The notes under the pieces: generated by a model
Databases searched by the model: none
Seen by the model: only the letters and a program-made list of their open reading frames with translations
What the model was told of the DNA's origin: nothing
Part shown: piece by piece, positions 9,006 through 18,508 of the stretch
Layout: each line of letters opens with the position of its first letter
How positions within the stretch are numbered: the first letter of the stretch is position 1
Position numbers and translations under genes: made by a program
Source of the DNA: Prosthecodimorpha staleyi
GTDB lineage: Bacteria > Pseudomonadota > Alphaproteobacteria > Rhizobiales > Ancalomicrobiaceae
DNA: 64,000 nt
NCBI RefSeq assembly: GCF_018729455.1
Contig: NZ_JAHHZF010000010.1
Location: forward strand, 62,001-126,000
Reading direction: 5' to 3'

Positions 9006-10082
9006 ATGTTGAACAGGCTCGTCGAGCTGGCCAGAGCCGGGCTCGGTGAGGAAAGGCGGGAGCTCTTCCTCGCCGTTTCCGACCTCTTCGTGGAGGGTGC
9101 CGAACGCTACAATGATCGCGAGATCGTTCTGTTCGGCGAGGTGCTCGGGGCCATCCTGCACCAGACGCAGGTGACGGACCGGGCCGTGGTGTCCGAGCGC
9201 GTCGCCCATGTCGGGCGCACACCGCGCGCCCTCGCCCTCGCCTTCGCGGAGGACGAGGCTCCCGTCGCGGCGCCGGTGCTGCGCTATTCCAGCGTGCTGA
9301 CCGACGACGACCTGGTCGCCATCACGGGCCGCAAGTCGGATCAGCATCGCATCGCCATCGCCCAGCGCGAGACCTTGCCCGAGAAAGTCACCGATGCCCT
9401 GGTCGACCACGGCGGCGATGCCGTCCTGGAGACCGTCACGCGCAATCGCGGCGCCCGCTTCTCCGGCCGCGCCACCACCCGTCTCGCCGATGTCGCCGCG
9501 ACCAATCACAGGCTCGCCCACGCCATGATCGACCGTTCAGACTTTCCGCCCGCCGTTATCGACAACGTCATCCGCATCATCAGTCCGGCCGCCCGGCGTG
9601 CGCTCGGCGACATGGCCCGGGCCGACCGGGTGAAGCTCGACGAGGTGGTCGAAGCGGCTGCGGACACGATGGAGGTCGCGCGGCTCGACATGCATCGCCA
9701 GCGGGCGGAGGTCCGCGCGATGGTGGTCGACGTGCAGAACGGGCGCAAGCCGACCGACGAGGTGCTGGCCAGCCTGATCCGCCAGAAGCGGGTGATGGAC
9801 GTGATCTACGTCCTCGCGGAACTGGCCGAGGTGCCGGAATCCCACGTCTCCAACGCGCTCCACAAGGTCAACTCCACGGCGATCGCGGTGATCTGCCGGC
9901 ATCTGGAGATCTCGACGGCCGTCTACGGCGAACTGACCGGCCTGCGCTGCGAGCGGCTTTGCCTCGGCGCCACCCAGGCGGAACAGATGCTGCGCGAATA
10001 CCGCGACATGACCCCGGGCACGGCCGACCGGGCGCTGAAGTTCCACCAAAAGCGCAGTTCGAGCCGCATGTCCTCGCGCTGA
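9006..10082 (+). CDS. DUF2336 domain-containing protein
   Basis: A 358-residue alphaproteobacterial protein of unknown function, rich in short helices with HEAT-like repeats. The segment with VSERVAHVGRTPRALALAFA, a run of AEDEAPVAAPVLRYSSVLTD and ELAEVPESHV is typical of DUF2336. An aspartate/alanine-rich helical pattern runs through residues 50-230. The ATG at 9006 follows AGGGAGGA with 7-base spacing, so the longer in-frame upstream extension is rejected. Members in this group have been linked to stress and development signalling, but nothing here shows a partner. fumC begins 130 bases downstream on the same strand. Confidence 0.85.
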   Translation: MLNRLVELARAGLGEERRELFLAVSDLFVEGAERYNDREIVLFGEVLGAILHQTQVTDRAVVSERVAHVGRTPRALALAFAEDEAPVAAPVLRYSSVLTDDDLVAITGRKSDQHRIAIAQRETLPEKVTDALVDHGGDAVLETVTRNRGARFSGRATTRLADVAATNHRLAHAMIDRSDFPPAVIDNVIRIISPAARRALGDMARADRVKLDEVVEAAADTMEVARLDMHRQRAEVRAMVVDVQNGRKPTDEVLASLIRQKRVMDVIYVLAELAEVPESHVSNALHKVNSTAIAVICRHLEISTAVYGELTGLRCERLCLGATQAEQMLREYRDMTPGTADRALKFHQKRSSSRMSSR

Positions 10083-10212
10083 TTCGCCCGCCGCGGGCCG
10101 GCCCCACGCCGCTCCCGGCCTCCGGCAGACCTGCCCGGCGCCGCGCGGACCTTCCGCCCGGGCCTGATCGACGCCATATCCCGGGTCTTGCCGCAAGACC
10201 GGGACCCCCGCC

Positions 10213-11610
<1,398 letters not shown>

Positions 11611-11937
11611 CAAGGACTTGATGGCCCCAGTGTACGAATAGCCCTAAGAGTGAACTCGCCGCCATGGTGAGGGGAGAGCTCGATTATGAGCCTGCGATCA
11701 TAATGGAATTCGGATATTCCGTCGCTGAGCGTTAAGAATTTTAGCACAGATCCAGCATGTTAATATTGCAATTTCTGTATATCCATGTTCAGAATTGAGT
11801 TTAATTAATCAAGCGGTTATATCAATCTGAAATCCTAAACAGCATTTATAGTGTACTCGACTTATGATTTAGAATCTCGATATCAAAATTCTACGTTCGT
11901 AATAAATGGGAACTGCAAATCGCAATTTGAACACCCA
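11611..11937. other. AT-rich intergenic stretch after fumC
   Basis: 327 bases with far more A and T than the flanking genes, including TTAATTAA-like runs around 11800-11815. It holds only very short open frames, for example 23 codons from 11664. No hairpin terminator for fumC with a T-run is seen. It forms the downstream flank of the OGG-fold gene and is best read as part of an acquired islet. Confidence 0.55.
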
Positions 11938-12675
11938 TCATTGACTTTGAGCAACAGGCGTCTTCTGGCCAGTGGAGTTTCCACTTGGCCACCCCTTCAC
12001 GTAGTTTCGCCACACGCCAGGCCGGCGAGTGCCGTGGCTGAAAAGTCGCATTTCTGCCACCTCGGGGCAAACTCCAAGTATTAATGCAATGCTCTCAAGA
12101 ATTTTACAGAATATCTCATAGTCACTATCAGCGTTAGCGTCAAGAACGTTGTTTTCATAACCAAGTTTTACAATCTTCTGACCGGTGAGAATGTTTATTG
12201 ACCGCGCGGTCCATTGATCCATGATATAGCCGTGCAAATCCGGACGTACGAAGAAAATCAATTTCGTGAAATAAGCTGGCCCCACTCCTGGCAGCAGGCC
12301 ATTGCCGCGAGCCGTTTTGAAGATCGAGTATGCTTCTCGGCGATCCAACGCTTGGTCGCGCAAAGCTCGTAACGCATCGCGCAAGGCCGCTTCTTGCGCG
12401 AGAGCAAATTTGGCGTGATTCACCTTCATACCACCCCAAGCACAAATGGCGAGAAAGAGATCAATTTCATCGTGAGTCGAATTTGAGCAAAACTTGGAGA
12501 TCTGATCACGATCTGGATAGTCGGTTGCCAATGACTGAAGCGCGACGCTCGGTTCACGACCGACGGAGTGCACCCACTTTTTCAGTGGCCGCCCCCGCCA
12601 TAGATGTTCGTCTTTACAGGAAGCAAGAACACGCATTGCCTCATCATTAAAATCAGTTGGGTGAGTATTCAGCAT
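11938..12675 (-). CDS. OGG-fold (8-oxoguanine DNA glycosylase-like) protein
   Basis: A 245-residue protein whose middle resembles the helix-hairpin-helix/GPD core of OGG-type DNA glycosylases. LLPGVGPAYFTKLIFFV carries G130-V-G132 and a lysine (K138) in the place of the catalytic lysine, and GYIMDQWTARSINIL carries an aspartate (D153) in the place of the conserved Asp. Cytosolic, no signal peptide. OGG enzymes excise oxidised guanine, but this branch is poorly studied and may act otherwise. Base composition is visibly AT-richer than both neighbours, and the gene stands alone between fumC and a stress gene, suggesting transfer. Fold assignment is by motif only. Confidence 0.6.
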   Translation of the reverse strand: MLNTHPTDFNDEAMRVLASCKDEHLWRGRPLKKWVHSVGREPSVALQSLATDYPDRDQISKFCSNSTHDEIDLFLAICAWGGMKVNHAKFALAQEAALRDALRALRDQALDRREAYSIFKTARGNGLLPGVGPAYFTKLIFFVRPDLHGYIMDQWTARSINILTGQKIVKLGYENNVLDANADSDYEIFCKILESIALILGVCPEVAEMRLFSHGTRRPGVWRNYVKGWPSGNSTGQKTPVAQSQ

Positions 12676-12918
12676 ACTAAGATACCTTAAGCGCCTATCC
12701 CAATGCCCTCGATATGGCGAAGTCAGATAGCGACCGCGCCCTCGTGCAGCCTAAGCGCGTCTGATAGCCAATGATAGAGCTTCGTAGTGTAGATCGAGCA
12801 GCGATTGGCTAGAGTAGTCTCTTTTCCATGTGGTTCGGTGCTTTTCAGATTGAGCTGTTCAGATCGTGCCACTTCGATTGGAGTCGCCTCGTACCGCCGG
12901 ACGTGGCGGTTCTCGGCA
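12676..12918. other. Intergenic region between the OGG-fold gene and the KGG gene
   Basis: Moderately AT-rich to about 12850, then returning to the high GC of the chromosome. It should hold the promoter of the leftward OGG-fold gene; I cannot place it. Open frames here lack ribosome sites. The EcfG-type promoter of the KGG gene follows at 12919. Confidence 0.45.
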
Positions 12919-12943
12919 GGAACCATCCACCCGCCGGTTCGTT
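12919..12943 (+). promoter_or_regulatory. EcfG (general stress sigma factor) type promoter
   Basis: GGAAC at 12919-12923 and CGTT at 12940-12943 are separated by exactly 16 bases. This is the consensus spacing of alphaproteobacterial EcfG promoters (GGAAC-N16/17-CGTT). It lies 37 bases upstream of the KGG stress-protein start codon, leaving room for a short leader. The match and the function of the downstream gene support each other. Confidence 0.75.
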
Positions 12944-12980
12944 GATCTCCCGGGCGCCAATGAGGCTTGAGGAGACACCG

Positions 12981-13244
12981 ATGGCTGGCAAGAAGATCAA
13001 ATCGAATCGCGGCTTTGCGGCCATGGACCCGGTCCGGCAGCGCGAGATCGCGCGCAAGGGCGGCGAGAGTGTGCCGCACGAGAAGCGCAGTTTCTCGCTC
13101 AACCCGGAACTGGCCGCAGCCGCCGGCCGCAAGGGTGGCCAGAGCGTCCCGGACGAGAAGCGCAGCTTCTCGCGCAGCCGGGAACTGGCCGCCACGGCCG
13201 GCCGCAAGGGCGGCCAAGCCTCGGACCGTACCCGCGAGACGTAA
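12981..13244 (+). CDS. KGG-repeat general stress protein
   Basis: An 87-residue hydrophilic protein with three KGG-type repeats (PF10685; YciG/GsiB/con-10 family): RGFAAMDPVRQREIARKGGE, then two units ending AAAAGRKGGQ and AATAGRKGGQ, each of the later ones preceded by SVPxEKRSFS. Such proteins are disordered, accumulate in stress and may protect proteins or membranes during drying. GAGGAGA lies before the ATG at 12981; a longer in-frame extension to 12828 has no support. The EcfG-type promoter upstream places it in the general stress regulon. Its GC content is that of the chromosome, so the islet ends before it. Confidence 0.9.
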   Translation: MAGKKIKSNRGFAAMDPVRQREIARKGGESVPHEKRSFSLNPELAAAAGRKGGQSVPDEKRSFSRSRELAATAGRKGGQASDRTRET

Positions 13245-13321
13245 GCACCCGACACGTGTGCGGTGTCATCGATGCCTGCGGCTCAGCGGACCGAATCCGC
13301 CCGCGCCCGCCCATCGATCCG

Positions 13322-13340
13322 GTTGATGCCTGGCATCAAC
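13322..13340. promoter_or_regulatory. Perfect 19-bp palindrome, possible operator
   Basis: GTTGATGCC-T-GGCATCAAC: two perfect 9-base arms around one base. It lies in the 263-base gap between the KGG gene and the glutathione transferase gene, 168 bases before the latter. No poly-T follows and a one-base loop cannot form a terminator hairpin, so a dimeric regulator site is the better reading. The regulator is unknown. Confidence 0.5.
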
Positions 13341-13507
13341 GAAATGCGCTTGTCCGCCTCTCCACTCGACGCCATGGTTCCGGTGGCCCTGCCTGCGTCC
13401 GACCGGCGCCGGCAGGGCATCTCCATGTTTGACGCTGGATACCTCGCGCGCGTTCGGCTGCCGCCGGCGCCGGGTCTCCCATCGCTGCGGACCGGAACGA
13501 CAGAGCC

Positions 13508-14149
13508 ATGGCCGACTTCAAGCTCCACTGCTTCGCCCAATCCGGCAACGCCTACAAGGTCGCGATGATGCTCGACCTCAGCGGCGCCGACTGGGAGCCC
13601 GTCTTCGTCGACTATTTCGGCGGCGCCACCCGGGGCGCTGAGTTTCGCGAGGGGATCAGCGAACTCGGCGAGGTGCCGGTGCTCGAACACGAGGGTGAGC
13701 GGCTCAGTCAGTCGGGCGTCATTCTCGACTATCTCGCCGGGCAACTCGGACGCTTCGGTGCCGAAACGGAGGCCGAGCGCCGCGAGATCTGGCGCTGGAT
13801 CCTGTTCGACAATCACAAATTCACCAGCTATTTCGCGACGCATCGCTGGCTCCGGCATTTGGCCGAGCCGAAGGGCCATCCGGAGGTGATCGCCTTCCTG
13901 GCCGCCCGCGCCCGCGGCGCGCTCGCCACGGCCGAGAAGCGCCTGTCGACCCGGCCGTTCATCATCGGCGACCGGCCGACCATCGCCGACATCTCGATGG
14001 CCGGATACATGTTCTACCCCGTCGAGGAGACCGGCTTCGACCTCGACCGCGACTTCCCGGCCGTCGCGGCCTGGGCCGACCGGCTGTCCGAACTGCCCGG
14101 CTGGCGCGCGCCCTACGAGGCGATGCCGAACGGGCTCGTGCCCGCCTGA
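13508..14149 (+). CDS. Glutathione S-transferase family protein
   Basis: A 213-residue GST. The N-terminal thioredoxin-fold domain opens with FKLHCFAQSGNAYKVAMMLD, where Ser12 sits in the place of the catalytic Ser/Cys. It has the cis-proline segment GEVPVLEHEGERLSQSGVIL, in which the SQS motif binds the glutathione gamma-glutamyl group. The C-terminal helical domain starts near residue 85 and contains RPTIADISMAGYMFYP, the usual N-capping segment. The substrate is unknown; detoxification or disulfide reduction is the family role. It converges on the sugar ABC ATPase gene with 31 bases between stops. Confidence 0.9.
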   Translation: MADFKLHCFAQSGNAYKVAMMLDLSGADWEPVFVDYFGGATRGAEFREGISELGEVPVLEHEGERLSQSGVILDYLAGQLGRFGAETEAERREIWRWILFDNHKFTSYFATHRWLRHLAEPKGHPEVIAFLAARARGALATAEKRLSTRPFIIGDRPTIADISMAGYMFYPVEETGFDLDRDFPAVAAWADRLSELPGWRAPYEAMPNGLVPA

Positions 14150-14180
14150 CGCCGGACGGCCCGCAGCCGACCCGCCGCCG

Positions 14181-14933
14181 TCAGGTCCGGTCGACGCCGG
14201 TCATCACCATATGGGCCAGCGTGTCGGCATCGAGCCCCTTCAGCGGGCGCTCGATCACCTTGCGGCCGCCCTTCAGGATGGCGACGCGGTCGGCGAGCGC
14301 GACCACGTCGGCCATGTTGTGGCTGATCAGGACGACAGTGCGCCCCTCCGCCTTAAGGCGGCGGATCAGATCGAGCACCAGCCCGGTCTCCTTCACGCCG
14401 AGGGCGGCGGTCGGCTCGTCCATGATCACCAGCCGCGCGTTCCAGTGCAGCGCACGGGCGATGGCGACCGCCTGGCGCTGGCCGCCCGACAGCCGCTCGA
14501 CCGGCCTGCGCATGTCGGTGACCGGCACCTGCAGCCGCTCCAGATAGCCGCGCGCGGCGGTCCGCATGCCCTTCCGGTCGAGCACCCTGACGAAGGGCAG
14601 CAGCAGCGGCCGCACCAGTTCGGCGCCCATGAACACATTCTCGGCGATCGACAGCCGCGGCGCGAGGGCGAGGTCCTGGTAGATGGTCGCGATCCCGCGC
14701 GTCAGCGCATCATGCGGGGAGCGGAACACGACCGGCGCGCCGTGGAGCCGCATCTCGCCGCCGGACGCCTCGTGGGCGCCGGAGACGATCCGGATCAGGG
14801 TCGACTTGCCGGCGCCGTTGTCGCCGCACACCGCCAGGATCTCGCCCTGGTGGACGTCGAGATCGACGCCCTTCAGCGCCTCGACGCCGCCATAGCGCTT
14901 GGTGATGCCCGCCAGGGAGAGGATCGGCGTCAC
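14181..14933 (-). CDS. Sugar ABC transporter ATP-binding protein (FrcA-like)
   Basis: A 250-residue single-domain ATPase. Walker A is GDNGAGKST (37-45), the signature is LSGGQRQ, Walker B is LVIMDEPTAALG, and the switch histidine is in VVLISHN. It resembles the single-cassette ATPases of ribose/fructose-type transporters (CUT2). It powers the permease encoded upstream and is the last gene of the operon kinase-permease-binding protein-ATPase. Its ATG overlaps the binding-protein stop by 4 bases (ATGA), which indicates translational coupling. Confidence 0.93.
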   Translation of the reverse strand: MTPILSLAGITKRYGGVEALKGVDLDVHQGEILAVCGDNGAGKSTLIRIVSGAHEASGGEMRLHGAPVVFRSPHDALTRGIATIYQDLALAPRLSIAENVFMGAELVRPLLLPFVRVLDRKGMRTAARGYLERLQVPVTDMRRPVERLSGGQRQAVAIARALHWNARLVIMDEPTAALGVKETGLVLDLIRRLKAEGRTVVLISHNMADVVALADRVAILKGGRKVIERPLKGLDADTLAHMVMTGVDRT

Positions 14934-15874
14934 TTCAGATAGGACTTCACGTTGGAGGCATCGACCAGTTCGGCATCCATGAACAGGTAGGGGCCGGCCG
15001 TGAAGGTCTCCTTGGTCAGCTTCTTGCGCACCAGACCGTCGACGGCCTCGAAGGCCTTGCGGCCCATGGCCTCGAACGGGATCGCCACGGTGGCGCTGAT
15101 CAGGCTCTCCGGATCGGCGATCCGGCGATAGGTCTCGGCACCGCCGTCGATGGAGACCAGCACCACGTCGCCGCGCTTCAGCCCCTGCGCCTTGAGCATG
15201 TCGTCGACGATATAGGCCTGGCCGTCGAAGGAGGCCCAGATGCCCTTGAACTGGCCCTGGTTCTTCAGCACCAGCGCCTGCATGCCGTTGCGCACGTCGT
15301 CGCGCCAGCTCTGGGTGCGGGCCATGGAGAACTTGCCGAGTTCCTTGACGCCGGTATTCTCCGACAGGACCGCATCCAGCACCTTGCCGCGGATGCGGGT
15401 GCCGACATTGCCGTCGAAGCGGACGGTCATGATGTTGCCCTGATAGCCGAGCTGGCCGAGCAGGTAGAGCGCCGCCTCCGCGCCGACCTTGTATTCGTTG
15501 ACCTGCACGTCGAACAGGGTATGCGGGCTCGCGCCGGCCATGATGGTGACCAGCGGGATCTTGGCGTCCTTGATCGCCTTCAGCTGCGCCTCGGCCTCGA
15601 CCGGCTTGCCCATCGCGACCACGATGGCGTCGACCTTCTTCTGGATCAGCGTGTCGAGCTGCTCGGTATGCTTGGGCAGCGAGCCCTCGGAATTGAGCAG
15701 GGTGACCGACCAGCCGTTCTTCTTGGCCTCGTCGGCGGCCGCATTGGCGGCACGCGCATGGGTCTCCGACGACATCTGGAAGGCGACGATGCCGACTTCG
15801 AAGGCGGGTGCGGCGACGCTCGCCCCCAGAAGGGCGGCAAGACCGGCCGCGGCGGCGACGAGGGGCTTCAGCAT
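14930..15874 (-). CDS. Sugar ABC transporter substrate-binding protein
   Basis: A 314-residue periplasmic binding protein of the ribose-binding (Peripla_BP_4) type. A signal peptide, MLKPLVAAAAGLAALLGASV-AAPAFE, occupies residues 1-25. VGIVAFQMSSETHARAANAA begins the first lobe; LIQKKVDAIVVAMGKPVEAE and DVVLVSIDGGAETYRRIADP are typical. The start at 15874 gives a clean signal peptide; a longer open frame upstream runs in the wrong frame through the permease gene. It delivers sugar to the permease encoded 35 bases upstream. The sugar cannot be read from sequence. Confidence 0.93.
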   Translation of the reverse strand: MLKPLVAAAAGLAALLGASVAAPAFEVGIVAFQMSSETHARAANAAADEAKKNGWSVTLLNSEGSLPKHTEQLDTLIQKKVDAIVVAMGKPVEAEAQLKAIKDAKIPLVTIMAGASPHTLFDVQVNEYKVGAEAALYLLGQLGYQGNIMTVRFDGNVGTRIRGKVLDAVLSENTGVKELGKFSMARTQSWRDDVRNGMQALVLKNQGQFKGIWASFDGQAYIVDDMLKAQGLKRGDVVLVSIDGGAETYRRIADPESLISATVAIPFEAMGRKAFEAVDGLVRKKLTKETFTAGPYLFMDAELVDASNVKSYLK

Positions 15875-15909
15875 GGTGGATCTCCCGTTCTGTCCGGAGC
15901 TTGAGACTG

Positions 15910-16851
15910 TCAGAGGCGGAGCGGGGCCTTGCGCATGACGGAGGCCGAGACCGCGACCGAGGCGATGATAATGAAACCGAGCACGATGTCCTGCACGTAA
16001 TAGGCCGCGCCCATCAGGACGAGGCCGTTGCCGAGCACTTTCAGCGTCAGCGCGGCGATCAGCGTGCCGGGAATGTTGGCGCGGCCGGGCTCGACCATGG
16101 TCATGCCGAGCAGCACCGCCGCGATGGCGTAGAGGAAATAGTCGCCGGCCATGTTGGGGGCGGCCGAGGATAGGCTGGCGGTCAAGAGCACCGCGGTCAG
16201 GCCGGCGGCAAGGCCCGACAGCGCCAGCCCGATCCGCTTCATCCGGGCCGTCGCGATGCCGGAGAGCCGGGCGGCCTCCTCGGCCTCCCCGGTCGCCGTC
16301 ATGCGCGCGCCGGTCCGGGTCGCCTTGACGAGCACGAGCGCGAGCGCGGCCGCGCCGGCCATCCACAGCACCAGCGCCGGGATGCCCCAGACGCCCGCCC
16401 GGGCGAGCCCGGTGAAGCCGGTCGGCCAGCGGCCGACGAAGGAGACGCCCTCGGTCAGCATGAAGCCGAAGCCGCGCGCCATGGCGGCCATGCCGAGCGT
16501 GGCGATCAGCGCAGGGACCCGCAGGCGCGTCACCGAGATACCGTTGACGAGGCCGCACAGGAGCCCGACGCCGAGCCCGGCGCCGACAGCGACGGCCGGC
16601 GGCTGGCCGCCATGGATCAGGAAGCCGGTGACCACCGCCGCCAGGCTCGCCACGTCGGCGATCGACAGATCGAGCTCGGCGGTGATCAGCGCCAGCGTGA
16701 AGCCGATTGCCAGGATCGCCAGGAAGCTGGTCTCCTTGACGATGTTGAGGAGATTGGTCGGCGAGGCGAAGTTCGGCGCAGCGACGACGAAAAACAGAAC
16801 CACGGCGAGGCCGGCGAGCGCGGTGCCCCAGGTTTCGAGAATGGCGCGCAT
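15910..16851 (-). CDS. Sugar ABC transporter permease
   Basis: A 313-residue inner-membrane permease of the BPD_transp_2 (RbsC) family, with about 9-10 hydrophobic segments beginning at residue 9. The segment GFTLALITAELDLSIADVAS is the family's characteristic motif (usually GGIDLSVG; here modified to AELDLSIAD). The ATG at 16851 lies immediately after the kinase stop codon at 16853, so the two genes are coupled; an upstream extension would run inside the kinase gene. It pairs with the ATPase at 14181 and the binding protein at 14930. Confidence 0.92.
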   Translation of the reverse strand: MRAILETWGTALAGLAVVLFFVVAAPNFASPTNLLNIVKETSFLAILAIGFTLALITAELDLSIADVASLAAVVTGFLIHGGQPPAVAVGAGLGVGLLCGLVNGISVTRLRVPALIATLGMAAMARGFGFMLTEGVSFVGRWPTGFTGLARAGVWGIPALVLWMAGAAALALVLVKATRTGARMTATGEAEEAARLSGIATARMKRIGLALSGLAAGLTAVLLTASLSSAAPNMAGDYFLYAIAAVLLGMTMVEPGRANIPGTLIAALTLKVLGNGLVLMGAAYYVQDIVLGFIIIASVAVSASVMRKAPLRL

Positions 16852-16852
16852 G

Positions 16853-18349
16853 TCAGGGGGCACTCTCTCGGTGCGGCGTCCGGAGACGGCCGAGCGCCTC
16901 CGAGACGGGCAGGACGGCATCGACGGAACGGCGGAACAGGTCGAACATGGGCTCGTAGAGGGTGCGGCGGGCCGGATCGGGATCGAAGCGCAGGCCGGTC
17001 CCGGTCAGGGCGGCTTGCGCGGCACCGAGCGAAGCATGCCGGCCGAGCCCCGTCCAGACCGCGATCGCCGTGCCGAGCAGACCCGGCTCCCGGATTCCGG
17101 CAGTCACGACCGGCCGGCCCAGGATATCGGCCTTGATCGCCGCCCAGACCCGGCTGCCGGCCCCGCCGCCGCCGAAGCGCACCTCGACGACCGGGCGCCC
17201 GGCCGCCGCCTCGGCCCGCTCCAGCACCATCCGGTTCGTGAAGGCGACGCCCTCGAGCAGCGCCCAGGCCAGATCGGCCGGCCCGTGCCGGCGATCGAGC
17301 CCCAGGAAGGCGCCGCGCAACTGCGGCTGCCAGAGCGGCACGCGCTCGCCCTGCAGATAGGGCAGGAACAGGAGCGGCCTGGGATCGCGCGGACCCGCCA
17401 GCAGGCGGTCGAGCGCGCCGCCGATGTCGCCTTCGCCCTGGTCGAGGAGATCGACCAGCCAGGCGAGCGTATCGGCGCCGTTGTCGCTCGGACCACCGAG
17501 CTGGTGCAGCCCGCCGCCCCAGTCGACCGTCATCAGCCCCGGTGCGGCGAGCGGCCGGTCGTCGACCAGGCCCAGCACCTCGGTGGTCCCGGACAGATCA
17601 TAGGCGTAGCCCGGCCGCAGCGCGCCGAGACCGAGGACGCCGGCCCAGGTATCGTTGCAGAGACAGAAGACCGGCCGTCCGGCGAGCCGGTCAAGCGGCG
17701 CCGGCAGGCCGCCGATGACCGGACCGACCGCGGCCGTCGGATCGAGCAGGTCCGGCACGATACCGGCCGGAAGACCGATCGCCTGCAGCAGGCTGCGGCC
17801 GTCCGGCCCCGGCCACGCCGCGGCGGCGAGGCGGGCAAGCGAGACCGGATCGCTGGCGACCCGGCCGGTCAGGCGGCGGTTGAGATCGTCCTTCGGATCG
17901 ACCACCGCGGCCAGCCGGTCGCGCACGGCCGGCGGCAGCGCGGCGAGCCGGGCGACCGGATGGGCGGCATTGACCTGGCCGGTCTCGGGATGATCCGGCG
18001 GCAGGCGTTGGCGCAGGCCGTCGAGACCGGCGGCGGCACGGCTGTCGCGGAAGGTGACGGCGGGGCCGAGCGGCGCGCCGCCGGCATCGAGGAAGACCTG
18101 GCTGCGGGTGATGCCGCAGATGCCGATCCCCGCCACAGCAGCGAAGGCCTCCGGCGCCGCTGCCGCCAGATCGCCGGCGCAGTCGATCAGCGCCTGCCAC
18201 CAGACTTCGGGATCGGCTTCAGACCGACCGTCGGGGGCGACCGGAATGCCGGTCGGGCGCGCCGCCTCGGCGATCGTCACCCCGCCGGCATCGATCAGTG
18301 CGGCGCGAAAGCTGGTGCCGCCGAGGTCACAGGCGAGAACGGTCTGCAC
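16853..18349 (-). CDS. FGGY-family carbohydrate kinase
   Basis: A sugar kinase of about 498 residues. It opens VQTVLACDLGGTSFRAALID, the phosphate-1 motif of the FGGY/ASKHA fold. It has DLSGTTEVLGLV in the middle and the FGGGGAGSRVWAAIKADILG adenosine motif in the C-terminal half. The GTG at 18349 fits the family N-terminus; a GTG at 18403 would add 18 proline-rich residues and neither has a clear ribosome site. It is first in an operon with an ABC sugar transporter, so it probably phosphorylates the imported sugar. The substrate may be a ketopentose or a deoxy sugar; this is not decidable here. Confidence 0.87.
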   Translation of the reverse strand: MQTVLACDLGGTSFRAALIDAGGVTIAEAARPTGIPVAPDGRSEADPEVWWQALIDCAGDLAAAAPEAFAAVAGIGICGITRSQVFLDAGGAPLGPAVTFRDSRAAAGLDGLRQRLPPDHPETGQVNAAHPVARLAALPPAVRDRLAAVVDPKDDLNRRLTGRVASDPVSLARLAAAAWPGPDGRSLLQAIGLPAGIVPDLLDPTAAVGPVIGGLPAPLDRLAGRPVFCLCNDTWAGVLGLGALRPGYAYDLSGTTEVLGLVDDRPLAAPGLMTVDWGGGLHQLGGPSDNGADTLAWLVDLLDQGEGDIGGALDRLLAGPRDPRPLLFLPYLQGERVPLWQPQLRGAFLGLDRRHGPADLAWALLEGVAFTNRMVLERAEAAAGRPVVEVRFGGGGAGSRVWAAIKADILGRPVVTAGIREPGLLGTAIAVWTGLGRHASLGAAQAALTGTGLRFDPDPARRTLYEPMFDLFRRSVDAVLPVSEALGRLRTPHRESAP

Positions 18350-18508
18350 GGGATCGGTTCGGGTCGCAGGCGGTTGGCGGGAGCCCGGACCATCGGCCGG
18401 CACCGGGGCGCCGTCAAGGCATGGCGATCGAAAGCTCAGAGATTTTAGGACCTTGCCCCGCCCTCCGACCCGTCGGAGCCAGGAACCGGGTGCCGGATCC
18501 CGGCACGG

